Assembly (NCBI GenBank): GCA_017615835.1
Contig: JAFZZI010000007.1
Span: forward strand, 1-64,000
DNA from: Bacteroidaceae bacterium
GTDB lineage: Bacteria > Bacteroidota > Bacteroidia > Bacteroidales > Bacteroidaceae
Reading direction: 5' to 3'
DNA length: 64,000 nucleotides
Shown: piece by piece, positions 51,814 through 62,200 of the stretch
Layout: each line of letters begins with the position of its first letter
How positions within the stretch are numbered: the first letter of the stretch is position 1
Notes under the pieces: model-generated
The model's database searches: none
What the model was told of the DNA's origin: nothing
The model's input: the letters and a program-made list of their open reading frames with translations, nothing else
Made by a program: the position numbers and the translations under genes

Positions 51814-53469
51814 TTAGAAACGAAAAAGCAATGAAGCCATAACTGCGACATCCTGGGAGCGGTAACCTGCATATCGATAATGACGGCTTGCCAGTATATT
51901 CAATCCTTTGACAGAAATATCAAAAAAAGGACTTACCCTATAGCCAAGTTCCACGTCAAGTTGATTGACTGCTGGAAGTCTTTCCAATACTGAAATATCA
52001 ACAGGATGACATTCCGTAAGTAAGGCGAACACATAATTTCCTTCTATAAAAACATTATTCGTTATGTTGCCCCTGATATTGAGACTGGCAGAAAACTGGG
52101 GTAACATTTGAAGGTATTCATCATAGCCGTCGATATCCCATTTGTAATAGCCTAATAATGCTTGAGCGGACAGATTTCCGGAAGGAATAAATGCTGCACG
52201 TATCTCGCCAAATGCAAGACTGGCATCAAACTGTTCAATGACTGAGCCACGAACCTTGACAAAATTTTCTGAAGATACCGCAGCAAAAGCCTTGTCACGA
52301 TAGGAACCATAACCTCCTCTGAACGACAGTTCCAAAAACCTGTTTACATTCCAGCCGACTTCTGCCACTGCGTTGAATTTTGTATATCCGTCCACTATCT
52401 GATATCTGTCAACCCAATAAGGTGAAATGGCAGACAGGTGCCTCATGTCATTTTCTTCAACTCCACCGTCCACTTTGGCTGAAAGGAGCAACTTATCTGA
52501 GACACGATAAGAGATATTGGCTATCGGAGCAAACTGGAACTTGTGGCCGACCCTGTTTCGTGCAGTAATGTCGGCCCCTAGTGAGACTTCTAATCCATTC
52601 TTCTCAAATCTGATACTGGGACGCAATGATGCAGTCATATAGTTGACATAGGGGCTCTGCATACGAAGGCGGTCCTCCCATTTATAGAACGAGGCCCTGA
52701 ACAAACCATCAGCAGAAAAACTCAGCGAGTTATCAAATACATACCTCATAGTTCCCTTTAGGCGTAACAGATTTTCTTTTCCGTTCTTCTTGTCGTCTGT
52801 AATATTATTGTCAGAATAAACGGACCAACTTGCCGCAGCCGACAATAGCCAAGGACTCTCAGGAGCAGAAATACAGAAGTTAGCTTCAACTTCTCCTTTG
52901 ACAACCTGACGACCGTTATCATCGTTAATACTGGATCTTCCAGGCATGAAGTTAACAAAATCATACCCGACATCACCTTTTACGCCAAAACTCACTTTGT
53001 CCAAATGATGTGTATATGCCACACTGAAATCAGTGTCATAAAACTTTGATTTCCACTCATTCTCAATCTTCGTGTTCCAACCTGTAATGCCACCGTTCAA
53101 TGCAAGCAGCCCTTTTCCGCCAATCTTGCGACGATAGTCCAGCAAGCCGTCAACATTACCACCCATTCCGTAACCAAGACGAACAATGCCATCATACGAA
53201 TTCCCTGCATCAGTACAGTCTGGCACACCCATCGAAACGCGGTCATAACCTTCATATGGCTTGGCATCAAGTGCATACTCTGCATGACTTTCCACGACCT
53301 CTACACTAGTCTTCTCTGGTACAGGCATAACCTTGCCTGCATCGGTTACATTAGCATTATACACGCCTTCTATTGTCATTGACCTTGAAGGCAATTCATT
53401 TTTCTGCTGAGCCGTAATGCCTGTTGCAATTAATAACAGACAAACAATATGGAGATATCTGTTGTTCAT
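51814..53469 (-). CDS. Outer-membrane beta-barrel protein, TonB-receptor-like, without plug
   Basis: A 551-residue exported protein. MNNRYLHIVCLLLIATGITAQ is the signal peptide, which places the start at 53469. Many alternating strands follow (LYSAKVDGGVEEND-type and VGWNVNRFLELSFRGGYGSY), and the last residue is Phe (MASLLFRF), the BAM recognition end. There is no plug or carboxypeptidase-like domain, so it is not a complete TonB receptor; it resembles the barrel half of one. The start lies directly after the TPR gene stop (TAATATG), so the two are coupled and may work together at the outer membrane. Substrate unknown. Confidence 0.8.
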   Translation of the reverse strand: MNNRYLHIVCLLLIATGITAQQKNELPSRSMTIEGVYNANVTDAGKVMPVPEKTSVEVVESHAEYALDAKPYEGYDRVSMGVPDCTDAGNSYDGIVRLGYGMGGNVDGLLDYRRKIGGKGLLALNGGITGWNTKIENEWKSKFYDTDFSVAYTHHLDKVSFGVKGDVGYDFVNFMPGRSSINDDNGRQVVKGEVEANFCISAPESPWLLSAAASWSVYSDNNITDDKKNGKENLLRLKGTMRYVFDNSLSFSADGLFRASFYKWEDRLRMQSPYVNYMTASLRPSIRFEKNGLEVSLGADITARNRVGHKFQFAPIANISYRVSDKLLLSAKVDGGVEENDMRHLSAISPYWVDRYQIVDGYTKFNAVAEVGWNVNRFLELSFRGGYGSYRDKAFAAVSSENFVKVRGSVIEQFDASLAFGEIRAAFIPSGNLSAQALLGYYKWDIDGYDEYLQMLPQFSASLNIRGNITNNVFIEGNYVFALLTECHPVDISVLERLPAVNQLDVELGYRVSPFFDISVKGLNILASRHYRYAGYRSQDVAVMASLLFRF

Positions 53470-53470
53470 A

Positions 53471-56400
53471 TTAATCCAATTTGCTAAGTCTTTCCTCAAT
53501 CATATCGGCAATCTCATCACTCTCTTTGTAGTTTTGTCTCAAGGAAATAAGATATTGGCGAGCTTCGATTGTCTTACCCTGATCTTTGTAAATATCCGAC
53601 AGAAGAATAAAACTTCGCGCGAGCCAATATCCATGCGGAGTCCCCCCAGAAATAAGATCCATAATATTGTTCTCTGCCGCCGTCAATTCCTGCTTGCCGT
53701 AAAGCAATTGACTTACCAGGAAACTGCTCTCGGCCCCATAAACTGAACGTGTATCAGAAGAAAGCATCCTGAATATGGAGAGAGCCTCATCTATACGTCC
53801 CGCTGAAAGGAGAGATTTCCCCTTGATATACTGGATTTCAGTTGTCTGCGAAGCATCAAGCCGCTGTTCCAGGGCCTTGTCGGCATACTTCAACACAGCA
53901 TTCCTGTCCTCTATCTCATATGCACTCCTTACAATTCCAAGCAGTGAGTTGCGTGTATGCTCAACTGTATTGCTGCGTTCATAAAGACGAATGTATGCAT
54001 CCAAAGCTCTTTCATAATCTTTTACAGAATAGGACAATTGAGCGGCACGGTCAAGAGATTCTGTACAGAAACGGCTATTTTCGTATTTGGCCGCTAACAG
54101 CCAGCTGTTTATTGCCTTCTGATATTCCTTTCTATCTTCATAAATAACACCAAGGTAATAATTTGCATTTGCAGAATACGCGCCTTCGGGATACTGCGTC
54201 ACATAGTTTCTCAATGCAGTCTCAGCTTCATCCATGTCGCCACGACTAAAGAGACGCTCTGCTGATACATAAACAAGAGAGTCACGCTCATCAACTGCGA
54301 CAGGAACCGCTCCAGTTATTGTTTCAGCATATTGGAGATACTGATCAACCCTTCCCGTTTCAACGTAAATGGAGCGGAGGTCACGCATTGCAGTTAACGC
54401 CTCCTCACTGCCAGGATATGTTTCAACAACCTTTTTGTATGCTGGAATAGCCTTGTCATACTCATCATCCTGATAATACATCAAAGCAGTTTCCGCCATT
54501 GCTTTGCGGGCAAGGTCACTTTTCGGGTAAGATGCTACAATATGGTCGAACACCCTAATTGCATCGGAGGTCCGGTCAAGTTGCTGATATGCGCGTCCCT
54601 GTTCGTATAATGCCTGTAAACAATAAGCTGACGAGGGGTACTCGGACATTATTCGCTCAAGCATTAAAGCCTTTGCTGTGTAGTCTTTACGCAATCCCAG
54701 ACACAAACCGGTCTGATAGATAGCATAGTCACCATTCTTCGGATAGGCCCTGAGAGAATTAGCATACAGAGACTCAGCCTTCTGATATTCACGTTGATAG
54801 AAATAACAATCTCCCATGCGTGCATATGCATCGCCAAGGACTTCTCCGCTTACAGAAGATCTGTACCTGTCTGTAAGAAGCGTCCATTTTGATAGTGCCC
54901 CACTCCAGTCACTGGACTTATACGCCGCATATCCGGCACCATAGAGGGCCAGACCATACAGTGGCGAGGAAGTGGTTGAGTTAAGACTGGTAAAACGACG
55001 ATAGTATGAATCAGCCTGCCTGTAATCACCCTGGCGAAATGAAGTTTCTGCCAACCAGAAACATGCCTCAGCAGCAGTCTGACGGTCATATTGAGACATT
55101 TCTACAGCTTGACTAAGATACTTCGGCGCTTCGTCGAATTCTGCCCCGGCATATAGTTCCACGCCCTTCCTGAAAAGCAGCTGTTGTTTTGCCTCTAGCA
55201 ATCTGCGTCCAGGATTATTGATTTTTTCTATAGAGGCTAGGGCAGCGTCGTAACTGTTGGACTGAAGATACATCTCCACAAGCCTTTCATTCACCTGATT
55301 GGTATATCGTGAATCAGGATACTCATTAAGAAAGCGCTCAAACGCTGTTATCGGTTCGGCAAATGGTGAATAACCAGACTCTTGTACACACATTGCGTAG
55401 TTGTATAGTGCCTGCTCGGAAAGACTTTTGTCGGCTGTCATTGAAGCCACCTGTTCAAAAGCAAGAATAGCATCTGGAAGATTGCCAAGTTTCAAAAATG
55501 AGAGCCCCATATGAAACCAGGCATTTTGCTCTAGAGCATCGTTGTTAACGGAAATCTCTCCAAGAAACTTGACAGCTCTCTCATAATCGCCTAGATACCA
55601 ATTGGACATTCCCAACTGGTACAGATCCATCCTGTCAGGTTTGGTATCACCCAAAACATAACTGGTCAGCATCTCGTCGGCTTCCCGCCATTTTCCTTCT
55701 GCGTAATAAGCTTCACCAAGAATACGCTCCGCTTCGGAAAGCAGATAACTGTCATCTTCCTTTTCCAGTATCACATTCGAAAGGCGTTCAGCATCTGAAG
55801 CATTTCCCTGACGAAGGGCTGTTTCAGCAAGATACAATGTCGATGCTGCGCCAAAACGGTCTGAGCGCAGCAGTTTTGTAAAACCAGACTTTGAAGTCTC
55901 TATACGTCCTTGAGCATAATCGACACATGATTTATAAAAAAGAACATCATCATCATATCCTCCAAGATTATCAAGGACGTCCAACAAAACATATCCTTCT
56001 TCCAATCTGTTAGTACGAATCAGAGAAAGAGCATTGTACAAAGTAACCTGTCTGCAACACTCAAGGTCAAGATTCTCCGGATTACATTTGTTGAAAAAAA
56101 CCAAAGCCTCCTCATCATCACCATCTATAGAGGCTGCAACACCTGCAAAAGCATAAATCTTGTTATTGTAGGGTGATGCCGGATAATGTTCCAGAAAATC
56201 AACCAGTCCTTCCCTTCCCGCAACATAATCCTTCCGGACTTCCGAAATAACCCGCATAAACTCAATCTCCTCAGCCGTAAGGAGACTCTGGCGATTGGAA
56301 GCATTGGTACTCAACCAAAGATCAATATTGTTAATTACTGAAACGTAATCGTTACTGCCATACATAGAACGCACGTTACGAAGTATTCGGATGTCGTTCT

Positions 56401-56482
56401 CGACAATGGGGTTGTCCTGTGCAATGGAAGGGAACCACAACATTGACAAAGCCAGACTGGCCAGACATTTTACTATTCTCAT
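53471..56482 (-). CDS. Large exported tetratricopeptide-repeat protein
   Basis: A 1003-residue protein with signal peptide 1-21 (ends SIAQ). From about residue 85 to the end it is made of TPR-like units, many of the BamD/YbgF kind (ESGYSPFAEPITAFERFLNEYPDSRY, ALRNYVTQYPEGAYSANANYYLG), some 20 or more. It is thus a long periplasmic solenoid. It overlaps ybeY by 4 bp at its start and is followed immediately by the barrel gene at 51814, so they may form a periplasm-to-outer-membrane complex. Function is not known; similarity to BamD-type repeats suggests protein contact, not catalysis. Confidence 0.85.
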   Translation of the reverse strand: MRIVKCLASLALSMLWFPSIAQDNPIVENDIRILRNVRSMYGSNDYVSVINNIDLWLSTNASNRQSLLTAEEIEFMRVISEVRKDYVAGREGLVDFLEHYPASPYNNKIYAFAGVAASIDGDDEEALVFFNKCNPENLDLECCRQVTLYNALSLIRTNRLEEGYVLLDVLDNLGGYDDDVLFYKSCVDYAQGRIETSKSGFTKLLRSDRFGAASTLYLAETALRQGNASDAERLSNVILEKEDDSYLLSEAERILGEAYYAEGKWREADEMLTSYVLGDTKPDRMDLYQLGMSNWYLGDYERAVKFLGEISVNNDALEQNAWFHMGLSFLKLGNLPDAILAFEQVASMTADKSLSEQALYNYAMCVQESGYSPFAEPITAFERFLNEYPDSRYTNQVNERLVEMYLQSNSYDAALASIEKINNPGRRLLEAKQQLLFRKGVELYAGAEFDEAPKYLSQAVEMSQYDRQTAAEACFWLAETSFRQGDYRQADSYYRRFTSLNSTTSSPLYGLALYGAGYAAYKSSDWSGALSKWTLLTDRYRSSVSGEVLGDAYARMGDCYFYQREYQKAESLYANSLRAYPKNGDYAIYQTGLCLGLRKDYTAKALMLERIMSEYPSSAYCLQALYEQGRAYQQLDRTSDAIRVFDHIVASYPKSDLARKAMAETALMYYQDDEYDKAIPAYKKVVETYPGSEEALTAMRDLRSIYVETGRVDQYLQYAETITGAVPVAVDERDSLVYVSAERLFSRGDMDEAETALRNYVTQYPEGAYSANANYYLGVIYEDRKEYQKAINSWLLAAKYENSRFCTESLDRAAQLSYSVKDYERALDAYIRLYERSNTVEHTRNSLLGIVRSAYEIEDRNAVLKYADKALEQRLDASQTTEIQYIKGKSLLSAGRIDEALSIFRMLSSDTRSVYGAESSFLVSQLLYGKQELTAAENNIMDLISGGTPHGYWLARSFILLSDIYKDQGKTIEARQYLISLRQNYKESDEIADMIEERLSKLD

Positions 56483-56907
56483 TTTTGCTTCAGATTATCC
56501 AATAAAACCAGCGAACGGTTTTCCGCCGCCTCCATAATAGCGCGTTCTCCAGGTCTCTTATCATTAATGCCACATAAATGTAGCACCCCATGAATCATCA
56601 CTCTGTCAAGTTCGTTTTTAAAAGATGTAGCATACTTCAGACTATTGCTCTTTACAGTGTCAAGACTAATATAGAGTTCTCCGCTTATTTTGTTTCCAGA
56701 CGAATAATCGAAAGTTATGATATCGGTGTAATAGTCATGGCCCAAAAACTGGCGGTTTACCTGAAGTATTTTCTCATCATCACAGAAAATGAAGCCTATG
56801 CCATTTTCCGTACAACCATATGATGCAGCTACCTGCCTGACCCATTCGCGAACCAGAGACCTCTGTATGACAGGCATCTTTATGTTACAAGTACTAAAAG
56901 AGATCAT
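56479..56907 (-). CDS. ybeY: Endoribonuclease/rRNA maturation factor YbeY
   Basis: A 142-residue metalloprotein family member. The signature reads MIHGVLHLCGINDKRPGER; two His of the usual HGxLHLxGYDH are present, but the third position is Asp-Lys (NDK), as I recall for other Bacteroidetes YbeY. The N-terminal strand IGFIFCDDEKILQVNRQFLGHDYYTDIITF is typical. It acts in 16S rRNA maturation and ribosome quality control. It overlaps the genes on both sides by 4 bp. Confidence 0.92.
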   Translation of the reverse strand: MISFSTCNIKMPVIQRSLVREWVRQVAASYGCTENGIGFIFCDDEKILQVNRQFLGHDYYTDIITFDYSSGNKISGELYISLDTVKSNSLKYATSFKNELDRVMIHGVLHLCGINDKRPGERAIMEAAENRSLVLLDNLKQK

Positions 56908-58145
56908 TCACTGAAAAACAAATATGCCATGAATATCGCCGCTACTATGCCTGCAAGATCAGCTAATAGCCCGCAAAGTACTGAATAGCGCGTGTTACGT
57001 ATGCCTACGCTGCCAAAATAGACAGCGAGAATATAAAAAGTAGTGTCAGTAGAACCTTGGAAAATACAAGCAAGACGACCTACAAAGGAATCTGGTCCAT
57101 AGGTGGTCATTGCGTCAATCATAAGTCCTCTGGCACCACTACCGCTCAGAGGTTTCATGAATGCGGTAGGCAAAGCAGCTGCAAAACTGTTGTCAAGGCC
57201 ACACTTGCCGGAAAGCCAGCCAATAGCATCTGTCATAGCATCCATTGCCCCCGAAGCGCGGAAGACACCTATGCCAACCAAAATGGCAATAAGATAAGGG
57301 ATTATTCTTACAGCTGTGGTGAAGCCTTCTTTTGCTCCTTCCACAAAAGTATCATACACACTTATCTTGGCCCTGATTCCTGAAATAATGAAACACACAA
57401 TAATGAGGACCAGCAGAATGTTTGCCACAGATGTTGATACCGGACCAATTTTTACGGAAGGCAGCGAAATAAAGCCCCATATGACGAGAGCTACAATCAG
57501 GCTCATGCCTCCCAAAAAGCCAATCAGTACTTTGTCAAAACGGATTCTTTGGATAAGTGCTGTTACCGTCAGTCCCACCATAGTCGAGAAAAACGTGGCT
57601 ATCAGTATCGGAAGGAAAATGTCTGCAGGCTGTGCAGCACCCATCTGTGCCCTGTAAACCATGATTGCAACCGGAACGATCGTGAGACCTGACGTGTTCA
57701 ATACAAGGAACATAATCATCGGGTCGGACGCAGTTTCCTTGCGTGCATTCAATTCCTGCATTCTTTCCATCGCTTTCAACCCCATAGGAGTGGCAGCATT
57801 ATCAAGACCAAGCATATTGGCCGCAAGATTCATGAATATCGAACCATATACTGGGTCGTTTTTAGGTAAAGCCGGAAACAAACGGCAAAAAACAGGGCTC
57901 AGCAACCTGGCAAGAGCATTTACCACACCACCCTTCTCTCCTATCTTCATAACTCCCAGCCAAAGAGACAAAACACCTGTAAGGCCAAGAGAAATTTCAA
58001 AACCTGTTTTGGCAGAATTAAACGTAGAGTCAACAATGTTCTGGAATATGCCAGCATCTCCTGTCGCGAGCAGATGCACTGTTGCCACAGCAAAGGCTAT
58101 CAGAAAAAAAGCCACCCATATCCAGTTGAGAACCATTACTGACAA
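56904..58145 (-). CDS. Fused SpmA-SpmB (nucleoside recognition/gate domain) membrane protein
   Basis: A 413-residue membrane protein in two homologous halves. The N-terminal gate domain (about 35-200) has GFEISLGLTGVLSLWLGVMKIGEKGG and GSIFMNLAANMLGLDNAATPMGLKAM. The C-terminal half (about 250-410) has ISVYDTFVEGAKEGFTTAVRIIPYLIAILVGIGVF and SGSGARGLMIDAMTTYGPDSF. Bacillus makes SpmA and SpmB as two proteins for spore core dehydration; in this non-sporulating lineage the fused form is common and its role is unclear. It is first in the operon with ybeY, the TPR protein and the barrel. Confidence 0.9.
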   Translation of the reverse strand: MSVMVLNWIWVAFFLIAFAVATVHLLATGDAGIFQNIVDSTFNSAKTGFEISLGLTGVLSLWLGVMKIGEKGGVVNALARLLSPVFCRLFPALPKNDPVYGSIFMNLAANMLGLDNAATPMGLKAMERMQELNARKETASDPMIMFLVLNTSGLTIVPVAIMVYRAQMGAAQPADIFLPILIATFFSTMVGLTVTALIQRIRFDKVLIGFLGGMSLIVALVIWGFISLPSVKIGPVSTSVANILLVLIIVCFIISGIRAKISVYDTFVEGAKEGFTTAVRIIPYLIAILVGIGVFRASGAMDAMTDAIGWLSGKCGLDNSFAAALPTAFMKPLSGSGARGLMIDAMTTYGPDSFVGRLACIFQGSTDTTFYILAVYFGSVGIRNTRYSVLCGLLADLAGIVAAIFMAYLFFSE

Positions 58146-58202
58146 TTTTGTGCGAATTTAGAAATTTTACAGCTACCCACCCCCACCTATTAGTATATTT
58201 TA

Positions 58203-58210
58203 TACTTTTG
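58203..58210 (+). promoter_or_regulatory. -7 box of ruvB
   Basis: TACTTTTG matches TAnnTTTG, 17 bp before ATG 58228. The -33 box is not clear. Confidence 0.45.
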
Positions 58211-58227
58211 TCCTAAAGAAAATAGGG

Positions 58228-59253
58228 ATGGAAGACTCTTTTGACATACGTCAACAGCAATACAATGTTACCGACAAAGATCTGGACAATGCATTGCGAC
58301 CGCTCTCTTTCAGCGATTTTGCAGGACAGGTCAAAATAGTTGACAACCTTCAGGTTTTTGTGAAAGCTGCTAAAATGCGCGGAGAGTCACTTGACCACAC
58401 ACTTCTGCACGGTCCTCCCGGATTAGGAAAGACAACACTCAGCAATATTATAGCGAATGAACTCGGCGTCGGTTTCAAGATAACTTCAGGTCCTGTATTG
58501 GACAAACCCGGAGACCTCGCCGGCATATTGACATCGCTCGAACCTCATGACGTTTTATTCATCGATGAGATTCACCGCTTGTCACCTGTAGTTGAGGAGT
58601 ATCTATACTCTGCCATGGAAGATTACCGTATTGACATAATGATTGACAAGGGGCCATCTGCCAGAAGTATACAGATTGACCTCAACCCTTTTACATTGAT
58701 TGGTGCCACTACCCGAAGTGGCTTGTTGACAGCCCCTTTGCGAGCACGTTTTGGTATAAATATGCATCTGGAATACTACGATGCTACGACTCTTAAGAGC
58801 ATAATCCTGCGCTCTGCTGGAATTCTGGGCATACCATGCGATGACGAAGCCGCTGCTGAGATATCCGGAAGGAGCAGAGGAACCCCACGAATAGCAAATG
58901 CACTACTGCGGAGAGTACGTGATTTTGCCCAAGTAAAAGGATCTGGACGCATAACCGTTTCTATTGCGAAAATGGCTCTTGAGGCCCTTAATATCGACAA
59001 ATACGGATTGGATGTTATTGACAACAAGATTCTCTGCACAATCATCGACAAATTTTCTGGCGGGCCAGTAGGTCTAAACACGATAGCTACAGCCCTCAGC
59101 GAAGATTCTGGGACCCTTGAAGAAGTATATGAACCATTCCTCATCCAGGAAGGTTTCCTGAAACGCACACCGCGCGGACGTGAAGTTACTGAACTCGCAT
59201 ACCGCCATCTGGGACGCACCAGATATCCCAGTTCTCCCGACCTGTTTGGCTAA
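58228..59253 (+). CDS. ruvB: Holliday junction branch migration ATPase RuvB
   Basis: A 341-residue AAA+ motor. It has the N-terminal [12 protein letters not shown] segment, Walker [11 protein letters not shown] (61-70), Walker [11 protein letters not shown] (109-118), sensor 1 in [11 protein letters not shown], and the arginine finger segment APLRARFGI. The C-terminal winged helix (about 265-335) ends in the usual [17 protein letters not shown]. It works with RuvA, which is not in the window. The gene is convergent with the macroglobulin gene. Confidence 0.96.
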   Translation: MEDSFDIRQQQYNVTDKDLDNALRPLSFSDFAGQVKIVDNLQVFVKAAKMRGESLDHTLLHGPPGLGKTTLSNIIANELGVGFKITSGPVLDKPGDLAGILTSLEPHDVLFIDEIHRLSPVVEEYLYSAMEDYRIDIMIDKGPSARSIQIDLNPFTLIGATTRSGLLTAPLRARFGINMHLEYYDATTLKSIILRSAGILGIPCDDEAAAEISGRSRGTPRIANALLRRVRDFAQVKGSGRITVSIAKMALEALNIDKYGLDVIDNKILCTIIDKFSGGPVGLNTIATALSEDSGTLEEVYEPFLIQEGFLKRTPRGREVTELAYRHLGRTRYPSSPDLFG

Positions 59254-59284
59254 TTTCTTAGAGAGCCTTCAGTTCGGACTACCA

Positions 59285-62200
59285 TTACTGTCTGACTGTT
59301 ACCGGGAAACTGGATGCCGTACTACGGAATTCAGGGGCATACATACATTGGGCCGATACCATTCCGGAACTGAATAAACCAGCCTGTTCTGCATATACGT
59401 CATATTCTATGAGGTACCGGCCCCGACTGAGACGATCTATATAGAATACGTTCGATGCATTTCCAGGAACGACATAGTAAGATAGACCGTCATTTATGTT
59501 GTACCTGAATCCGGCTTGTGTACTAAGCGGTTCAAATGATGCCGCACGCATGTCTTTTACCTCCACATACTCAAGGTTACGGTCGCATGAGAGTTCAATA
59601 CGTACTCTGAGATGATCTCCTACATTCAGACTGTCACCCTTAGAGACTTCGTATAAAGAAGGGCCGTCATCCTTGTTGTCAACACGGAAAAGTGTACGTT
59701 TAAGAGTTATTCCGTTTTCAGAATAACGGATCTTATCTATCTCTTCGGTGTATTGTATAGAGAGGGCGCCCCATCCTATGTCTGGACTGTCATTCTTCAA
59801 CGTTATCTTTCCCTGATTATTTGAAGGATTTTCCCATTTCTTCATTATGTATCCACTCTCGCCAAGCTGTCCACCCGCGCTCAAGTGCTCCTGTCCAATT
59901 ATAATATCCGTCACGGAAGGATTTTCAAGAGTTGAATTGTTCCCCGTTTCAAGCAATGAAATCACTGCCTTTGCTGTAGCAGTCGATGTCGGCCAATGGG
60001 TGGTCTGTCTTTGTTTCAATAACCATCTGCTGCACTCAGCTGCCGATTTCTTGTCACCGATTGCAAGCAACGCCGAGATGATACGCGACTGAGTCTCCAC
60101 TGGAGCTTGATGCCAAAGCCATCCTCCTATATTGTCTCGCCAAAAACGCCCCTGCTCTTCGTCATATATCGAACGCTCCAGGATGGATTGTACAACATCT
60201 CTTGCTTTTGATTCTTCACCCTCGCCTACAAGAAAAAGAGCAAGAGATGAACGCTGATAAAGTGACAGCTCATGGGTATCCTCCTTTATGGCAACATTCC
60301 TGAGGAATCGGTATGTTTCTCTTGCACCTTCTGCAAAACCGATATCAGGGAACTTCTGGTGCACAATCATCCATTCAATATCGTCAAGTCCGACACTCTC
60401 CACTTTATTGCGGTCTGCAGACCTGTATTTCTCGACAAATTCAATGTCAAGCCAGTTAAGAGATAACTGCAAAGCAACATTCAACTCTTTTGTCCTGTCA
60501 TCCTTCGAACCGAGGTCGATTGCACCCAGACTTTTCAAATCCGCTATTCCGCTCAAAATTGTATTGGTTACCCAGACACTAGGCTTATTGCCACTTATCC
60601 AAGCCCATCCTCCTTCATCTTCACGCTTTTGTATAAGTTCCATCAGGGATCCCTCAAGTTCTTTCCTGACATCTCTCTTCGTAAAAGCCTGAGCAAGACG
60701 ACTCAGGGACTCTTTTTCATTTTTTGAATCTAGCACCCATGGTGTCTCCTCAAGCAGAGTCTGCTTCAAGTCCTCATTCTTCTCCAGTTGAGTTTGCCAA
60801 TTGTCAACTGGAAATTCAGCCCATTTTTCAAGCATATGGAAAATGACCGGGTTCTTTTCTATTAAGTATGCAGAAAGGGCATTCGCAAAGTAGCGGTGGA
60901 AAAGCCGTTCATTACAGGGGTTGGTTGTCTCTTCCAGATATGGCAAAGACTGTATGGCATACCAGATAGGACTTGGAGTATACTCAAGAGTAAGCTTACT
61001 ATCAGCTGCCGTTTCAGAAAGGAGATTGTCTGATAAGGTCTTCAACTCAAAGTTACGTACCTCGTTCCCGTTGTTAAACAACGAAACCGACTCTGTAACA
61101 AGTGTACGAGAAGATAGGACAGGTATCGTTTCCTGCTGACCATCTGTATGTTTTTGAGCAACTGCGGTAATCCTATATGTAACAGCAACGGCATCCATGG
61201 GAACCTTAATGGGATAATTCACCTCCGCACTTCCACCAGCAGGTACTGGCACCTTATATTGCAAAGGAACCTGCAACATACTGTTCATTGACTTACCCGT
61301 AACTGGATCTGAAAGTTCCAGACGAACTATTGCCACAAGTTCCTTATCAGTGACATTACTGACCTTAGCGCTAAAACAGAGCTCATCACCTTGACGCAGG
61401 AAGCGTGGTGCCCTTGGCTGGACCATTATTTCTTTTCGGGTGGTAACCAGTTTCTCAAAGGAGGCCGTCTTGAGGTCTGTCGTATGCACTACACCCTGAA
61501 ATTTCCAACGTGTCAGTAGTTGAGGAGTGATAAATGAGAACCTTGCCCTTCCGTTTTGGTCTGTCCGTATATCTGTTATAAAGAAACCCGTGGGATTCAA
61601 ATTTGTACGGACATTCACCTCATGGTTGTCCGAAATATTCTCATACTCCGAAGATTCATCCTCACCCGAAGCACTTTCCAAAGCGACACCGGCATCAGCA
61701 GACAGTAAGACAATATCTTCTGCAGAATCAAAAGACCGTTCCATAAGAATATTGCTGGAGTTCATAGACATCGGAGCTGCCATGCCCATTACGCGTGTTG
61801 ACTTGTACAACCTAGAGTATCCATAAAGGACAGATACGACCTTCGGGTAGTCAGGAATCTCACCTTTGAAAACAGTCATGGATCTGGCAGGATTCCACGA
61901 AGATATCTGATTTACACTATTGGCATTGAGAAGCGGCCTGTAATTTGGATTCATTCTGTTCCAAGGCGATAGGAACCAACTGTTTTCGCCATAAGCATCC
62001 AATGCCTGATCGTACATACCCATAGTCAGAGCCGCATCAACCGGTTTGCCATCAGAATCCTTGATCATTAACTCCCAAGTTTCGGCTTTATCAGGCATCA
62101 ACATATCACGGAAAGTAACAAACTCAACGTCAAGCATCTTGTCGCTATAGGGAACGTCTATATTAACAAGACTGGTCTTGCATACTCTTTTCGTTTCGAC

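Noticed and set aside
56904-58145. Evidence that the organism forms spores (SpmA/SpmB)
   Set aside because: Fused SpmAB proteins occur widely in non-sporulating Bacteroidetes; no other sporulation gene is seen.
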